A stretch of DNA of 64,000 nucleotides from Macquaria australasica (taxonomy: Eukaryota > Chordata > Actinopteri > Centrarchiformes > Percichthyidae). Where the stretch lies: NCBI GenBank assembly GCA_005408345.1, contig SEMN01001025.1, forward strand, positions 60,069-124,068, read 5' to 3'. This document shows positions 21,901 to 36,791 of this stretch, piece by piece. The position numbers were made by a program, and so were the translations under genes. Below the pieces are notes generated by a model. That model searched no databases. It was not told where the DNA came from and worked only from the letters and a program-made list of their open reading frames with translations. Position 1 is the first letter of the stretch. Each line of letters opens with the position of its first letter.

Positions 21901-24900
21901 AGCAGCAGCAGAGCAGCAGCAGCAGAGCAGCAGCAGAGCAGCAGCAGCAGAGCAGCAGAGCAGCAGCAGCAGCAGCAGCAGAGCAGCAGCAGCAGCGCAG
22001 CAGCAGAGCAGCAGCAGCAGAGCAGCAGCAGCAGAGCAGCAGCAGCGCAGCAGCAGAGCAGCAGCAGAGCAGCAGCAGCAGCGCAGCAGCAGCAGAGCAG
22101 CAGCAGCAGAGTAGCAGCAGAGCAGCAGCAGAGCAGCAGCAGCAGAGCAGCAGCAGCAGAGCAGCAGCAGCAGCGCAGCAGCAGCGCAGCAGCAGAGCAG
22201 CAGCAGCAGAGTAGCAGCAGCGCAGCAGCAGAGCAGCAGCAGCAGAGCAGCAGCAGCAGAGCAGCAGCAGCAGAGCAGCAGCAGCAGAGCAGCAGCAGCG
22301 CAGCAGCAGCGCAGCAGCAGAGCAGCAGCAGAGCAGCAGCAGAGCAGCAGCAGCGCAGCAGCAGCGCAGCAGCAGAGCAGCAGCAGAGCAGCAGCAGAGC
22401 AGCAGCAGAGCAGCAGCAGAGCAGCAGAGCAGCAGCAGCAGCGCAGCAGCAGAGCAGCAGAGGGCAAACGTGCTGGAATAAACACAAAATAAGGGCAGTA
22501 AAAGTGCCAGAGTCAAACTCCTGCCAGGAGCTCTGCAGACGCACAGCAGCAGCAAAACACAAGTTCAATACTGCTTTGAGTCTGTAGAAGGCTTCCAACA
22601 GAACAGTACTATAATCGGCACTGCACCAGCACCCTGAGAGTACAGCTACTAGCAAATCATCATTAAATCAGTCAAGCTAGCAAACATTACATTCTTATCA
22701 TTACCAGTAGAGTGCAGACGAGGCTGACAAAGTCCAGCTTAGACCGATGAAATCTGAACAAAGAGGAAAGCTGACGTAGAGCTCAGCCTGACGGGGTGAG
22801 TCCGGTGTCCTAAAATGACTAAAAGTAATGACTAAATGTGTGTCATCATTAGTTACTAAACTAGCGAAAGCACAGCAGAACCTCAGTACAGCTGAGCCTA
22901 AAAGTTCAACCCAGTCTGACAGCGTGTGATATGTCCTAAAGTGGCCACCGTACAGAGTATACAACCTTTAAATATGGTAATAAGTCAAAGTAACTCTGCT
23001 TCTTCTCTGGGTAAACTTTAATTTGTTTCTACCCCCCCCCCCCTCTAAGAATAGTGAAGTTGTCTCTCAAGTTTTTATCCATCCAGTAATTAGTTTTCTG
23101 GCGTGACTGTTATTGTGACATTATTGGACAGAGCAGGTCGTGTACATCAGTCTGTTTCCAGCCCTGAGGATGAGCTGGACTCCTGCAGCAGGTCCTCACA
23201 CAGGATCATTGATCAAACACACATACAGCCAACACGACCAACAACAAGCCCTGCTCACTACACTTCCTCACTCTGACCCATTTCTTTTTAGTCAGCACTG
23301 ATTTAATTTATCTACTGATTAAATATTTACCGTGCCCTGCAACGCACTACGAGCTGCACCTTCACACCGGGGAGGATTCTGGGTGTTTCCACAAACTTCC
23401 TGTAAAGTCCAGAGCTCAGCAAAACATGGAGGAAGCACTTTATCATAATATCTGCTTAGTAAGGCCACTGGGACCGCAGCAGACATGCAAATAATGAAAA
23501 ATGAGCTTCTATGGTAAATGATTCTCGCTTTAAAGTTACTCTACACCAAACATTTTGCTGCTGTGTGTAGAAGCTGTAATTTCCTCCTAATCGTACTCCA
23601 GCAATGTCACACAAGTACTGACAGTTTTGATTGAATGACACATCTCAGCACTAAGATTTGTTCGTGTTGGACGTTTCAGTCATTTACAAAGAAAAGGAAA
23701 CTAAATAAAGACTTTCAGCTGATTAAGCGCTTCCCTCTGGCAGCCATACTGGAGGTCTTTGATTACTAGGTGTTATTTTCTGAAACTGATAACTGATCGA
23801 ATCTGTCCACTTGTGATCGGATCACCCAAGACGCATGTTCATGTGTTCAAGTAAACAGGACCAGGTGTCAACAGGGCCAGGTGTCAACAGGACCAGGTGT
23901 CAACAGGGCCAGGTGTCAACAGGACCACAGAGTCACTGGACGACTAAGCTAAGCCTCACCAGAGCTGCTGCTGCTGCACAGCTGGCAGCCTCGCGGTCAC
24001 TGAGACCATCACAGGTTCGACTCCCAATACCAAGTCCTGAACCAAACAACAAGCTGGAGCTCTGGAGGGAGATTAAACAACTGAAACAGAAGCCAACATC
24101 TGAGCAGAGAAGATGTGGGGCAGGAACTGGGTGTGGCAGCTCAGTGTGTGTTTATGGGTTCAGGATTAATCCTCAGTAATATGGTTCTTAACAGGATGAG
24201 TTAATCCGGAGCTAACGAGCAGTAGTCAGATGGACAGCAGGAACACAGACAGCACGACTCTGAACACACAAAGACACTTTCAAGGCCTTCGAAATCACAT
24301 CTGAAATGTATGGAAGCCCATTTCGGCCAAAAGAAAAACAAATATTCATTGTATTTATGAGAAATAAGTAAAACTTGATAATAAATATATATATTTTATT
24401 ACTTTTCTCAGTTATAGTTAGTCAAGTTAGAAAGTCAAAATGACATTATAATTATTTTAATTATTATTTATTTTTAAGTTAAAATTGTGATATATTCAGT
24501 CATGATTATGAGATGTCAAAAAATGTGACTTTCCAAGTCAAACTTAATATATTAATCATAATTGAGATATTAAGTAAGAAAATGTTGATTCGCTAAGATA
24601 CATTTTTGACTTCACCTTTAAGAAGTCTTGTCAAACATTTCTGATTATTTTATTATGTTTTATAGACTAAAGGATCAATGGATTAATAGAGAAACATACC
24701 AAAAATAAAGTTCTTTTTTTTTGTTATAACTTACACTGACTTAATGAGTGAATACATTTTTTTATTTGTGTGTTATACCATTATAATGGTCCATCGTATA
24801 TGGGATTACATGACGCACAATAATACGACAATCGAAGAAAAACATGTTTTTTTTAAATTCTCTTTTCCTGGCAGAAATTGGCTTCTATACAAATGTGAAT

Positions 24901-27127
24901 TGAGAGCACTTAAAAAAAAAGTGTTGCTATAAATTGTGAAACTAATTATAAATAAAGAGCATCACACAGAGCCACTGTCCTATTTACTAGCATCAACCTG
25001 CTTCAACTCTCCAGAAAAGCAGCAATTTTATCACATTCACTCCCAGATTGTCTCATCCCAGCCACCGTACCTCGACTACCTGACGATATGTCCGGTGTGT
25101 GCTTTGGGGCGTCAACTGACAGGCGTCAAATTACGCAAAGCAACCGGTACGTATCGCACTGAAGATTAAAAAAATAAATCCTAAAATGAAATCCGTAATG
25201 CCATTAAAAGGCGATCCACTGTCTGAAACTAGGTCACTAATGTATTAAATCATCAAAGTAAAACCTACATTTTCAATCATGCTCATTTTGAGAAACACAA
25301 CATGCTGCCTGTACAGTAACTCAAACTCAAATATCACAGACTGAGTTTTAAAGCAGATGTGTGAAATTAAACCTGTTTTCTTCCTCTCATATTACCCTGT
25401 TTTTGTTAGAATGAACCCTGTGGAGTTTTTGACCAGTAGTACCGCTACGGTAACGCACCAACAAAGGATAAGAACAACTTCTAGCAAGAAAAACATGGAT
25501 GTAAATGATCCACAACTGATCACAGAAATTCATAGAAGTTCTATGAGGAAGGAAATGCAACAAATATGTTTGTTAAAACCTCAAGGATACAACGAGTTTT
25601 GGCGACTTTTGTTAGTTTACATGAAAACTCTGCAGGGCACCTTCTACTGGAGAACACTTCCCACCCCCTACATGTCACTCTTTCAGCACTGGGCAGCTCC
25701 TTCAGCGACCGGCTGCTCCACCCGCGGTGTCTGAAGGAGAGGTACCGTAGGTCCTTTCTGCCTGCTGCTGTCAGATTCTATAATCAGTACAACTCCCGGT
25801 AATCTACACTTGACTGTCAGTGTGCAGACTATTCGCTACTATACTTCATCTGCTGCTGTGCATTATCTTCATACATATATTGTATTCATGATGTTATCTA
25901 CTTCATATGTTGCTGTGAAATATTTTTCATATACATGTATATTATATATGTGCAATATTTTTATCTTATCTATTTGTTCATACTTACAACTGCACTCAGT
26001 CACTCTATTATTTATTTCTGTCTATACTGTGTATAGGACTATTTTTCTATTTATTTTATTGTATTTCTATATATGACACTTTTGCTGGCTGCTGCAACGC
26101 TAAAAATTTCCCCGCTGTGGGACAATAAAGGCTTATCTTATCTTATCTTATCTGATCTTAAATCAAAGAGTGGAGACGTACATGAGTCACATCAAATGTT
26201 CATGTGTATTTAAACACAATAGTCAACACTTTAAGACTTCCCACTGACGGATCAAACCCGCCATGCACCCGGCAGTTCGCTCCAAGCCCCGCCCCACGGT
26301 CAGCAGGTGCAGCAGCTGCTATATTTCACTGCTAATGCACCACACACACACACACACACAGATTAAGACCAAAACTGTCCTCAAATCCTGTGAGCCATCC
26401 AGATGTTGTTTATGAGCACATTAAATGATCCACAGAGCTGCCGTGAAGCTGAGAAATCACCTCCCGACTCTGACCGCATGTCCTCGACTCCAACTTCTTG
26501 ACTCCAACAAGTTCAAACCAAAGTGTTCCCACTTAATTAAGCAAGGACCTCATCTGTAGTTTTTCTTATGTTTTCCAAATCTTACCTCGTTCCTCTCTTT
26601 GGACAGAAGGACGAAGCCGTTGTTGTCGACCAGGAAACAGTTCAGATCCTGAACAGGAAGCAGAAAGAACAAGGTTTTTTTTTTTTAGGTTTTTAAACAC
26701 GAGGGACTGATGAAGATGATGATGATGATGATGATGAGCAGACAGAGCAGGCAGGGTTACTTACAACACTCCCACAGCTGAGAGGACACACGCCTTCGAT
26801 GTTTGAACACTGAGAGAGAGAGAGAAGGTGTAAGGGAGGCAAAGGTCATCAGGAGGACCTGCTTAACACAGTACCGGCTCACTGCACACAAGAGGAAGGT
26901 GGCGTAAACTCCAGGATAACATAATCCTTTATTAATCCCACAGCGGGGAAATCTGCAGTGTTACAGCAGCGGGGGTGGGAGTGCAACAGCAAGAAACATC
27001 AGTAACAGATATAATAAATCAATAAGGAAGCAGACTCAACAGCTGAATTCACATTATGGAACAGAGGAAATATTGATATTGCAGAGTTTAGCATACACCG
27101 ATATTGCACGAGTGAATTGTCGGTTTT

Positions 27128-27164
<37 letters not shown>

Positions 27165-30100
27165 TAAAGTAAGATCTCTTAACTGAGTTGTGAGACAAAC
27201 AAACTATGATCTGTAATTTCCACCATTATACAAAATAACTAATAAAAGGTGGTTAGTTTGTTACTGTCTGCACAAAGACAATTAGATTCACTTAATTTAG
27301 GTTAATTTAAACTGACAAGTTTTTATCTTTCGTTCATCACCAAAGCTTAAACCTTAACTCGTACAAATGCAGTCGAACTAGTCCCAAGAAAACTAAACCC
27401 AATCTTAAAATAAAAGTAACTCTGTGAATAAGACACAAGCTTTTAATCAATAATCAGGGTTTACTTACGTCTGTGTCGCTGGGCTGGAAGCAACAGGAGT
27501 CGAGGAAGTTGGGGAGGAAACAAAAAAGCACAGTAAAGAGAATTATATAAATATCATTAAACTTCAAACTAATAGAAATCTTTTAACATAGTGTGCAGTT
27601 CACTCAAAACGGGAGCAAAGTATATTTTCACTCTATTTGTTTGGGTCCTGCCACATTAACAAAATTTAATCGTGTTAAAGTGGGATTTCTCTTTGACAAT
27701 TAAAGCTTAATCAAGGCTCTTTACAGTCTGTGTAAAATAACAAGGTAAAAAGACACTGCTGTTGAAATCCAAATTTTCAGCTTTGTGCTATTTTACAGTC
27801 GAGCTGCATAACTTGGCTTTAAAGATTTAACTCCGTTTAAATGTTCAGCTTTTAGAAACGTGGTTGTTTTTCTAAATCGATGGATCTGTATGAAATGACC
27901 TCTGACGGCTTCAGTTTCCTCACGTAGTGAAACAAAGATGATAAATGTACTTAAATCCTGTTTCAGGACGAAGCACAGAGACAAAACTAGACTAGAACAG
28001 ACTGTTAATGTCAGACAAGAACCTTGTATCTCCAGAATACAAACTGCTTAGCGGCGGAAATAAACAGCCTGGTTTCAGATTGACTTTTAGTTTTTATTAA
28101 ATGGGAGAAACATTATGTGTAAATCAGCAGCGACAGGATTTAAACGTGGTCTGTGGATGGCAGCGTAGTCAGACGAGCTAGTGAATATATTAAAGCAGCC
28201 CGTCACAGCTGTCAGCTCTCATTAATAATGTTATCTGCACCATCAACCTCTCCAGGACATCTGCACACATTCAGCTGCAGCTCCGCTCCTGCTTCACTGA
28301 GCTGCAGGAGACCATCACAAGGGCAGAGACCTGTAGAGTGTGTGTGTAAATGTGTGAGTGTTGTCTGCCTTCTGTCATTTCTGGGGACAAATTTTGTAAC
28401 AAGATTAAAAGTCGGTAGCCAGACTAGAGACCCCGAGAGGCTGCAGGGCTCATTACACATCAGAACACAAACTAAACTGTCGGAGGGATAAAAATAGAGA
28501 GGCAAGTTTTCTTTATTAGATCCTGAACACTAGTGGGGTGAAAATAAAAAAATCTAAAGCGTTAATCCTCTGTACGGTAGTCATTTTAGGACACCTGAGA
28601 CTCAGCTTTCATCAGTCTAAGGGGGAATCAGTCAGGAGACTGGCTTGTAAAAGGCGCAGTAAAGCTGAGCTTTCAGGTAAAGTTACATTTGGATGAACTT
28701 TGACACGGCCGGCAGCAAACCACCCGGACAGTGTTGAGCTTTGAAGGACTGAAGAGCCACAGAGTCCAAAATAGAGGATGCAGGCCAGCTAGCTCGACAG
28801 GCTCACCTCCGATTCCCGGCAGTCACTACGTCACCAAACTTCCAACACCACCTATTTTGCAAGGATTTCACCGTTCCACTTTCTCGTTGAACCGAACACA
28901 TGCTCTCATCATATTAACATGCCTACAGTCAGCAAACACGTTAACATCTGTTGGTTAACGTTTAGCATTTACAGTATGTGTAACCCGTTAGCATGTTAAT
29001 ATTAGTACAGGCACCGTGGGTCCATTTATTTAGAATTAGATTTTCGATTGTGCCTTTAAATCACTGAATTTAATTTCCCTTAAATGAAATAATGAAAACT
29101 CATGAGGTGACGCGACAGCAGACTGAAGAGCATAACACACACTCATCTCTCTTAAGGGTCAAATCCAGTTGTTTTACATCTTAATGGGACCTTATTTTGT
29201 GCACATTCCACTTTAACCTTAATATGAAAAGTCTAAAGGACTTAATGCACACAACTAATGGGTTCTGTTCCCTAATGAAGGAAGAGGAGAATTGAAATCA
29301 TGACCTCTGGATCCAGAGGATTATTACTGGACGGTCACGCAGCAAAAATGACTTGTTCGTCCTTGGAAACTTGGTGTCGCTTGAAACTTGCCAACGCACT
29401 TAATATTAGCTCGGTCGCTAACCAGCAGCCTCCTGCCTGACTGCAGCTCTTTGTGGAGCAGTTAACACTCACACAGAACAGCTGATGTTCTGTATCATTT
29501 GGACTCTCTGTACACCAACACTGGCTTATTAATCTACTTTAATGTTTTTATGCAGTTAAATCTTATTCCATTTTATTTTATCTGTTCATTATTAATATTA
29601 TCATATATTTCTTTTTTTTTTACCCCTCAGATTGTTTCCCTTTGTTTTTGTCCAACTTTTATTGAACTATTTTCTTATTTTTTCTTTATTATTGTTTTTT
29701 TATTATAGCAATTACATCTATTTTATTACATTTCCATCGTTTATTTTTCGTGTGATCTCAAATTCTTGAATTGTTTTGTGTTGTTGTTTTTATGGTCTCC
29801 ACTTATTCCGTCTAATTATCTTCTCATCTGTGAAGCACTTTGAACTGCACTAACCTGTATGAAAGGTGCAAATAAAGTTTGATTACCGGTAAGTCAATTG
29901 ATACCAACACCGTTGTGACCGAGCACTTAAATGCAACAATGTCGACTGGGGACAAAGTTTATGCTTCCAGTTTATTTTCACTGAAGGCAAATTGCAGGAA
30001 CTTAAAGGTCCCCTGTGGAACTTTTGACCACTAGTGGCACTATAGAGCAATGTTTTTAAGAGTGGGTCCCTGTTTTTGTTAGTTCTTGTCCACGCACGAG

Positions 30101-32293
30101 GATGCACATGTACTGCTGATCGTTTCACATTATTCCACTGATCTACAGGTGGCAGAAGAGCGCACCAAGAAACGCAGCAGTGAGCAAAGGCAGTGAAGAA
30201 GAAGTAAACAAGAATAAACAATGCAGGTGCAAACAGAAACTTTGTTTACAAGGACACAGACAGGTTTGTGTTATCGTGGTCAGGTTGAGGGTTAAAGGAT
30301 AAGAGTTTGTTATCAGTCAGTTAAGGCTGAGGTTAAAGTTAAGGTTGATGTTAGAGTTTAAGGTTGAGGTTGAGGTTAGTGTCAGCCTCTGAGGAATAAA
30401 CACTAGTCAATGAAATGTCCCCAAAAATGACATCAGCCAACATGTGTGAGAGTGAGTCCTCCAGGTCACCTGCTTGGCGATGGTCCAGAACGTCTTCTCC
30501 AGCCAGTCCAAGGACAACTGCAACCCGATAGCTAAAAATAGAAAACACACACGTATTAAAGACGGACGCAGGACAAGATGGACTCTGCAGATGCGGCGCT
30601 GAACCGTTTGCTGTGTTTGTGGAGGAAAAGGAGGAGGACAGGAAATCAATTCGACCCTGGGTTCACCTCCGTCGTGTCCTGACGCTAATGAAGGGATGTA
30701 AACAGTGATGAGCCGGATGGTGAGCGTGCTCCCTGCAGACCCCGAGTCCCTCAGTGATGCACTGAAGCAGCTTTATTACTCTGAGCATCAAAGTGGAGCA
30801 CACAGAAAGCATTTAGGAGCCGGCTGATCTGTGAGCAGTCAGATCTGAGCCAGAGGCAAAAAACAATGTGCTGCTGGTTTTAGACTTCAGGCAACTGAGA
30901 GTTCACTTAACACTTAACAAACAGTGCATCTTTAACACAAACTGCTCATGTTAGCATGACTAGCATACTTCCAACACCAAGAGTTAGCATATCATTAGCA
31001 ACCTACATCATAATGTGGGGTTACAGGTCATGTGACTGCTGCCTTATCAGAGTTTAGGCTAACGTTAGCATCTCTGTCGAGCTCTACAATGAAGCTTAAA
31101 TTAAACCTTTGTTTTTCTACAGTTGGCATCCAAATTAGGTTCTTAGAAAGAAATACCAGATTTTCCCTTTCTAACACTGGACTGCTCCACGGATCATCAG
31201 CTGATCATCAGCTGATCATCTGCTGATCATCAGCTGATCAGACATGTAGCGTTAGCCTCAGTCTTTTAGCATCATTACAATGCTGAGTCAGCGTGATAGT
31301 TACTGTATGTGCATGTTTAAGACCCCTTTTCCAGGTTTCTCACGCTGTCAGCAAAAAGATTAAAAAGTCAGCTGGAGACGACGTTTCCAACCAACCGGCA
31401 GAAAATAAGAAGAGTTAACAGTTTTAATTTCTGACGCTCGCCGACTGAAATGAGAAGCTGCTTCTGTCTGAAACCAAGGACCTGGTGTTTGAATAATTGC
31501 TGTGAATTTCGGCGGTATGTGCGTCACTGTTAACGTGAACTGCATTATGTGCGAGAACCCAAAGTCTGACAGACGCAGCAACTGTAACTAAGGAGGAGGG
31601 TCGTGGAGGGTCACTTAAAACAGCTAAAAAGACAAAGCAAGTGTCATGGCTGCCAAAGAGATTTTTAACAAACCAGAAACCCAAACGTTCTTATTAGTGC
31701 CTAATAACTGATCTAGTACAGTGAATGATTAAGCATTAATCATTGTGGTAGCAGAGGTGTCAAACGATGCACCGTTGGTGGGTTTTGGATTAGAGACAAT
31801 CAATTGGACCGTTGATATTAGCTTATCACAGATTTGTCATTATCAGCGTAAATATGAGACGATAACTAACAAGTACAGACATGTCTTCATTACACAGTTT
31901 GTCCACCAGAGAGCGCTGACAACTGTCCATCTGTAAAATGTTCTGCTCAGAACATATTTTGGTCACAATGTGATTTTTAATGAAAAACTGTTCGATATTT
32001 CGTTTGTGGATATTTTAAACTCTCGGTCGGTTACGGTTGGACTGTATTTTGGGTGTTTCTTGCTACCACCTGATTAACACTCTAGGTACATCAACTTAAT
32101 TAATTTGACTATTACTTAATTAAAGTCACTACCAGAGCAATAAAAACCACAGTCTGCCTGCTGAGAGACAGAGATCCAGTCGGAGCCAGTGGACCAGTGG
32201 GGGTCGTTTCCACTCGGACCAACATAATAACTGCAACTGTTTTTGTCACTTCAATAATGAAAACTGTTCCTCACACAGGCAGCTCGCCTGCAG

Positions 32294-32324
<31 letters not shown>

Positions 32325-35300
32325 GATGAGTGATTCGAGGCGACATGTCGAGCCTCTTGTGAACTGGTATTATTGGAAAAGCAGAGCAGCTATAAAACCT
32401 TTTATTTGTGGTAATTTCTGGATATTGAGCTTCTTATTGAGCATTTCACCGTCTGCAGATTCTCCTCCGACGCTGCAGGACAGAAAAAAACAGACTGCTG
32501 TCTGTTTAGAGTGTGCAGGAATTCAGGTGCGACAAAGTCAAGGATATTAACTTTGTTACCTTGATGTCATTTTAAGAAGCTTCTCATCATTTTTGATTGA
32601 AATCTTTTATCAAAGCCTGAAATATTAAATTTGCTTTATTGGCAACTGGAAACAAACTCTTGTTTAACAGTGAATACCACTTCATGTCAGCATGGTAACA
32701 GAGAATAATCCGTTCTAATTGGCTGTGCAGATGCAATTAGCTTTCACACTGTGCAGCTTTTACCTTGAGCTACGTGTGTGACAGATAAGAACATTTACAA
32801 CATTTTTACTGACAGTCTATCTGCTGGTTATGCCTCAGAGCTCCAGCAGAGAGAATTATGTTTGTCTCTGCAACTGTCGTATGCGTAGGAGAGTTTATTG
32901 ATTTCAGTGTTGCTCTCTTGTTTAAGGTCATCATCGTGCATAAAGTTCTCTCAACTTGTATGAGAATTTAACAAATATTTGTTTAAGGGTTCCTGGCTCC
33001 CTAAGTTGGCATTTTGGCTCAACTGTAAGGTCCGACTGGTTACTCCGTCAGTGTTCAATCAAGTTCATGTGTCGGTTAAAAAGTTTTATTCTATATGAAA
33101 GACATCTTTAGCCACGTTTCCGTCCAAAGTACCCGGACCTTTTAGTCTAAGGAATGACTTTTCAAGGAACTGAAAGGTTCCTTCAGCACGTTGTTGTCCG
33201 CGTTTCCACCGCGGTCTAAATATCCACGAAGATAAGACAAATTACTCTGCTGACGAATGAAGAAGCTGTTTTTACACGTCATTTTTGCACCCAACTATTG
33301 AACAACTATGACGGCATTTAAAGCGACGGACAGGCATCATTATTTGTGCGATGCTGCAACAACAGGAAGGAGTCGTCGCTCCATCTGTTTGCTTTCTTCT
33401 GTAACTCCACTGTGTCAACGCACAACAAACAAAAATAAGACTGGTTTGCGGCAGCAGATTTTTAAAAAAGGTGGCTGAAACAAAATGTTGCGAGTACTCG
33501 ACCAATCAAAAATGTTCAGCGCTGCAAGCCCCACCCTTTTAACTTTTGGAAAGTACTACCCCCCCGAGCAGGGACTTTTTGGGGAGTAAAATAACGTCCC
33601 TGGAACTTAATTTAGACGCTGGGCCCTGCGGTGGAAACTCACCGAGTTCCTCCAAAGGTTCCTGGTCCCTGGGGAAAGTTACTGCGGTGGAAACACAGCT
33701 TTTATGTTTTAGTCATGTGGACTGTGATCCTGGGACTGAATGTATTTCTTAACTACGAAAATAATTTAGTTTGAACTGAACTCGGTACAGACTGGATAAA
33801 AGTAGATGTGGTGTATTCATTTCTTTGTCTTGCCCTCCTTGTTATTGCATGTGTAAGAGTTCAACACTCTGCTGTTATGTGTTGCCCTTGATGCCAGAGG
33901 TAGTGAGAAATCCCTGTTTGCACGATGAAGAGCTGAACAGCCATTTAAGAGAGTCGAGTTTTGAACTGGGACACATCTACCAGCTCAGTGTGAAGCAGGA
34001 GGGTTGGACTAGAGGGAAGAAAAGTGACGCTGCATTTGTGTTCAGAGAGAGTTGTGACCTTTGGGTCCTTTAAACCTCTTAAGGCATCACTCTCCTTCAT
34101 TCTTTTAAAATAGCCTCTCTGCAGACTCAGTGGTCTGCGGCTTTGCTCTGCTGTTTGATTTCATTTCTGGGTTGTTTTTTTTCTTCTTTCTCCTTTCCCG
34201 TCAGCAGCGTCCTTATCGCCGCCCTTCAGCGCTGCAGCTGCACCATTTCTGCTGCAGTCTGCACTCTCAACAGGGACGAGTCCACGACGGGACAAAACAC
34301 ATCCGGCACATTTGTTCTACTTCTCAAACATCAAACATCTGTAACGTACAAATATTTCCTGGTGTGCACTCTCTCAGGACCCGTGTCTTTTTGTGGACAC
34401 GAGGGGTTCATGATGACTCTCTGCAGCTGCGTTTTATTTTACGATTCGACACAACTTCTCCCGTGTGATTTAACTGTGTGTCGAGTGTTGAGCTGCAAAA
34501 CCGAGTGCTCCACTGAGAACATTAAAATTTTATGGTCCAATTTTCCACCAGCACTGTTTATACTTTTTGGGTGTTTTTCCATATTTCTTTTATTATTCAT
34601 ATTTTCTCTACGTGTGCCTTCACCGGTCTGTTGTTGACCTGACTGAAAGATATATATATTTTCTGTTTTATGTTGGTATTCTTGACTTTTATTTGCTTTA
34701 ATTTTATATATTTTTATTTATGCACCAATATAGCAAAGCAAATTCCTTGTATGTGAAAACCTACTTGGCCATAAACCTGATTCTGATTGATTCATATTTT
34801 TATTTCCACCTCTCATGCACTCCTGTTGGAAGTCTTCTCATAGTCTCTCTTGTTAATTGCATCCTGCTAAACAATTTGCTGCAACCAGCCAGTGATCAAT
34901 ACATTTTCATCTAATTTAGTTTTGTCTCATCTGAAACTTTTGCTCTGACCTAGATAGTTTCTCTTGACTTGAATAATTTAGCTGTTTTTTCCTGGCTGAT
35001 GCTACTGTAGTTCGGACTGGAGTTTTTTTTCATGGTGATTAAGCGACGCTCATCATTTAAAATTTTGACATATTTTACAGAGAAATACCCACATCAGCTA
35101 AAATCTAGCAGATATACGTTTGAGTTTATGTCCTAATGAATCCAAAAGTTGTTAAATGTCCTGCTGTGAGAGCTGTTGAACAGAGTTTACACACGGTCCT
35201 GTTGTGGTGAGCACAGAAAAGGTTCTGGTAATAAAAAGTGAACAAAAAAATGAAATGGGTTTAGGCATAACATTAAATAATCGAATAGTCTTCACTGCGA

Positions 35301-36755
35301 TAAAACTGAATTAAGAGTTGAATTCAGACAGTTATGTTGGGAGTTACATAAGTACAGAGCTGGAGTCTGGATGTGGTTAGCCTAGCTTAGCATAAACAGC
35401 TAGCCTGGCTCTGTTCAAAATGACACCTACCCACACCTCTACAGCTCACTGATTAACACGCTGTATCTCGTTTGTTTAATATGTCTACTTTCTCTCTCAC
35501 ACATCCATCCATCCATTTTCTGTACCACTTTATCCTCAGAGGCTGGAGCCAATCCCAAGCGAGCCACAACAAGTGACAGGCGGGGTACACCCTGGACCAG
35601 TCAATCACAGGGCTGACACAGAGACAGACAAACATTCACAGTCACACCTACGGACAATTTTAGAATCACCAATTAACCTAACTTGCATGTCTTTGGATGG
35701 TGGGAGGAAGCCAGAGTGCCCGGAGAGAGAACCCACGCGGACACGGGCAGAACACGCAAACACAGAAGGGAACCCAGAACCCTCTTGCTGTGAGGCGACA
35801 GTGCTAACCACTGCACCACCGTGCCGCCCTCTCTCTCTCACACAGTTCAATTTAATTTAATTCACTTCTGTAGACTTTAAACAATATTGCCAGAGTATCT
35901 AAAAAGAATGGAGGGAACAAATAAACTCAGTAGAATTCCTAACAATAGAGGAAATGCTTACATTAGTAAATTAAACAATCGATTTAAGGAGAAACATTTA
36001 GAGAATGAAATATACAGATCATTGTTCATCACAGCCTGATCTCTCTTCTTCCCCTGAGTCATAAAAATTAAAACTCATCAGTGAGCCTCACTGTTGTTCC
36101 TTCATCACCATCAACACACACACACACACGAGTTTATTTGGACTCAGTCCCACACACACCGTCCTGCTGCCCCAAATACTCACTAGAGCACCAAATGTGG
36201 ATTCATCCGCTGCTGAAAATAGTCCCCAACAAATGCACTATTTTCTGCTGTTTGTTTGTGAGCAGCTGTTTTAGGAAATTACTGAGCCTTTTTTTAAACA
36301 TGAAACTATATATTACTCAGCATCACAGCTGGGTGTGGTCCAGTGTGGTCTGTCGCACTTGAGACCACGCCCAGCTGTGATGCAGCTTGGTACGATGGTG
36401 CAACGCTACATCTTCTTCACCTTTGGAAGCTGTAGTAGTAGAATTACACCACAGGGCGGCAGCAAACATGGTGGGTGGGGCATATTTCCATAAGGGGCGG
36501 AGTCACACATGTAGCCCCACCCCTACTCTGCCTTATCCTTTGAAAATTTTAATTTCTGTTGGGGTCAAATTTGCTCTATTGGCATGTGCATAGTTCGGTA
36601 CAGTACTGCAAAGAAATACTACAGCTCTCTCTCTCTCTCATACAAAGTGTATCTCTCTCTCTCTTCATTCATTCAGAGCTCAGCCTGCAGCTGCAACACA
36701 CTGCTGTTACTATTTCTGTCAAACTCTGCTTTAATGCACATTACACACTCAGTAC

Positions 36756-36791
<36 letters not shown>

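Larger units (their letters stand above)
21010..26585 (-). other. 5.6-kb cacna2d4 intron
   Basis: It holds the CTG-type repeat (21659-22460), the 16-base tandem repeat (23857-23926), an AT-rich block near 24350-24920 and a LINE 3' end (25600-26160). No nested gene was recognised. Confidence 0.7.

Noticed and set aside
21505..22655. Three long overlapping minus-strand frames (249-326 codons) of Leu, Ala and Cys
   Set aside because: They are three reading frames of the same AGC-type repeat, which has no stop codons in any of these frames; composition is wholly repeat-driven and no splice or coding evidence supports them.
34143..34637. 164-codon plus-strand Cys/Phe/Leu-rich frame
   Set aside because: No domain, no homology recognised, T-rich composition, and it runs into a LINE-like tail.
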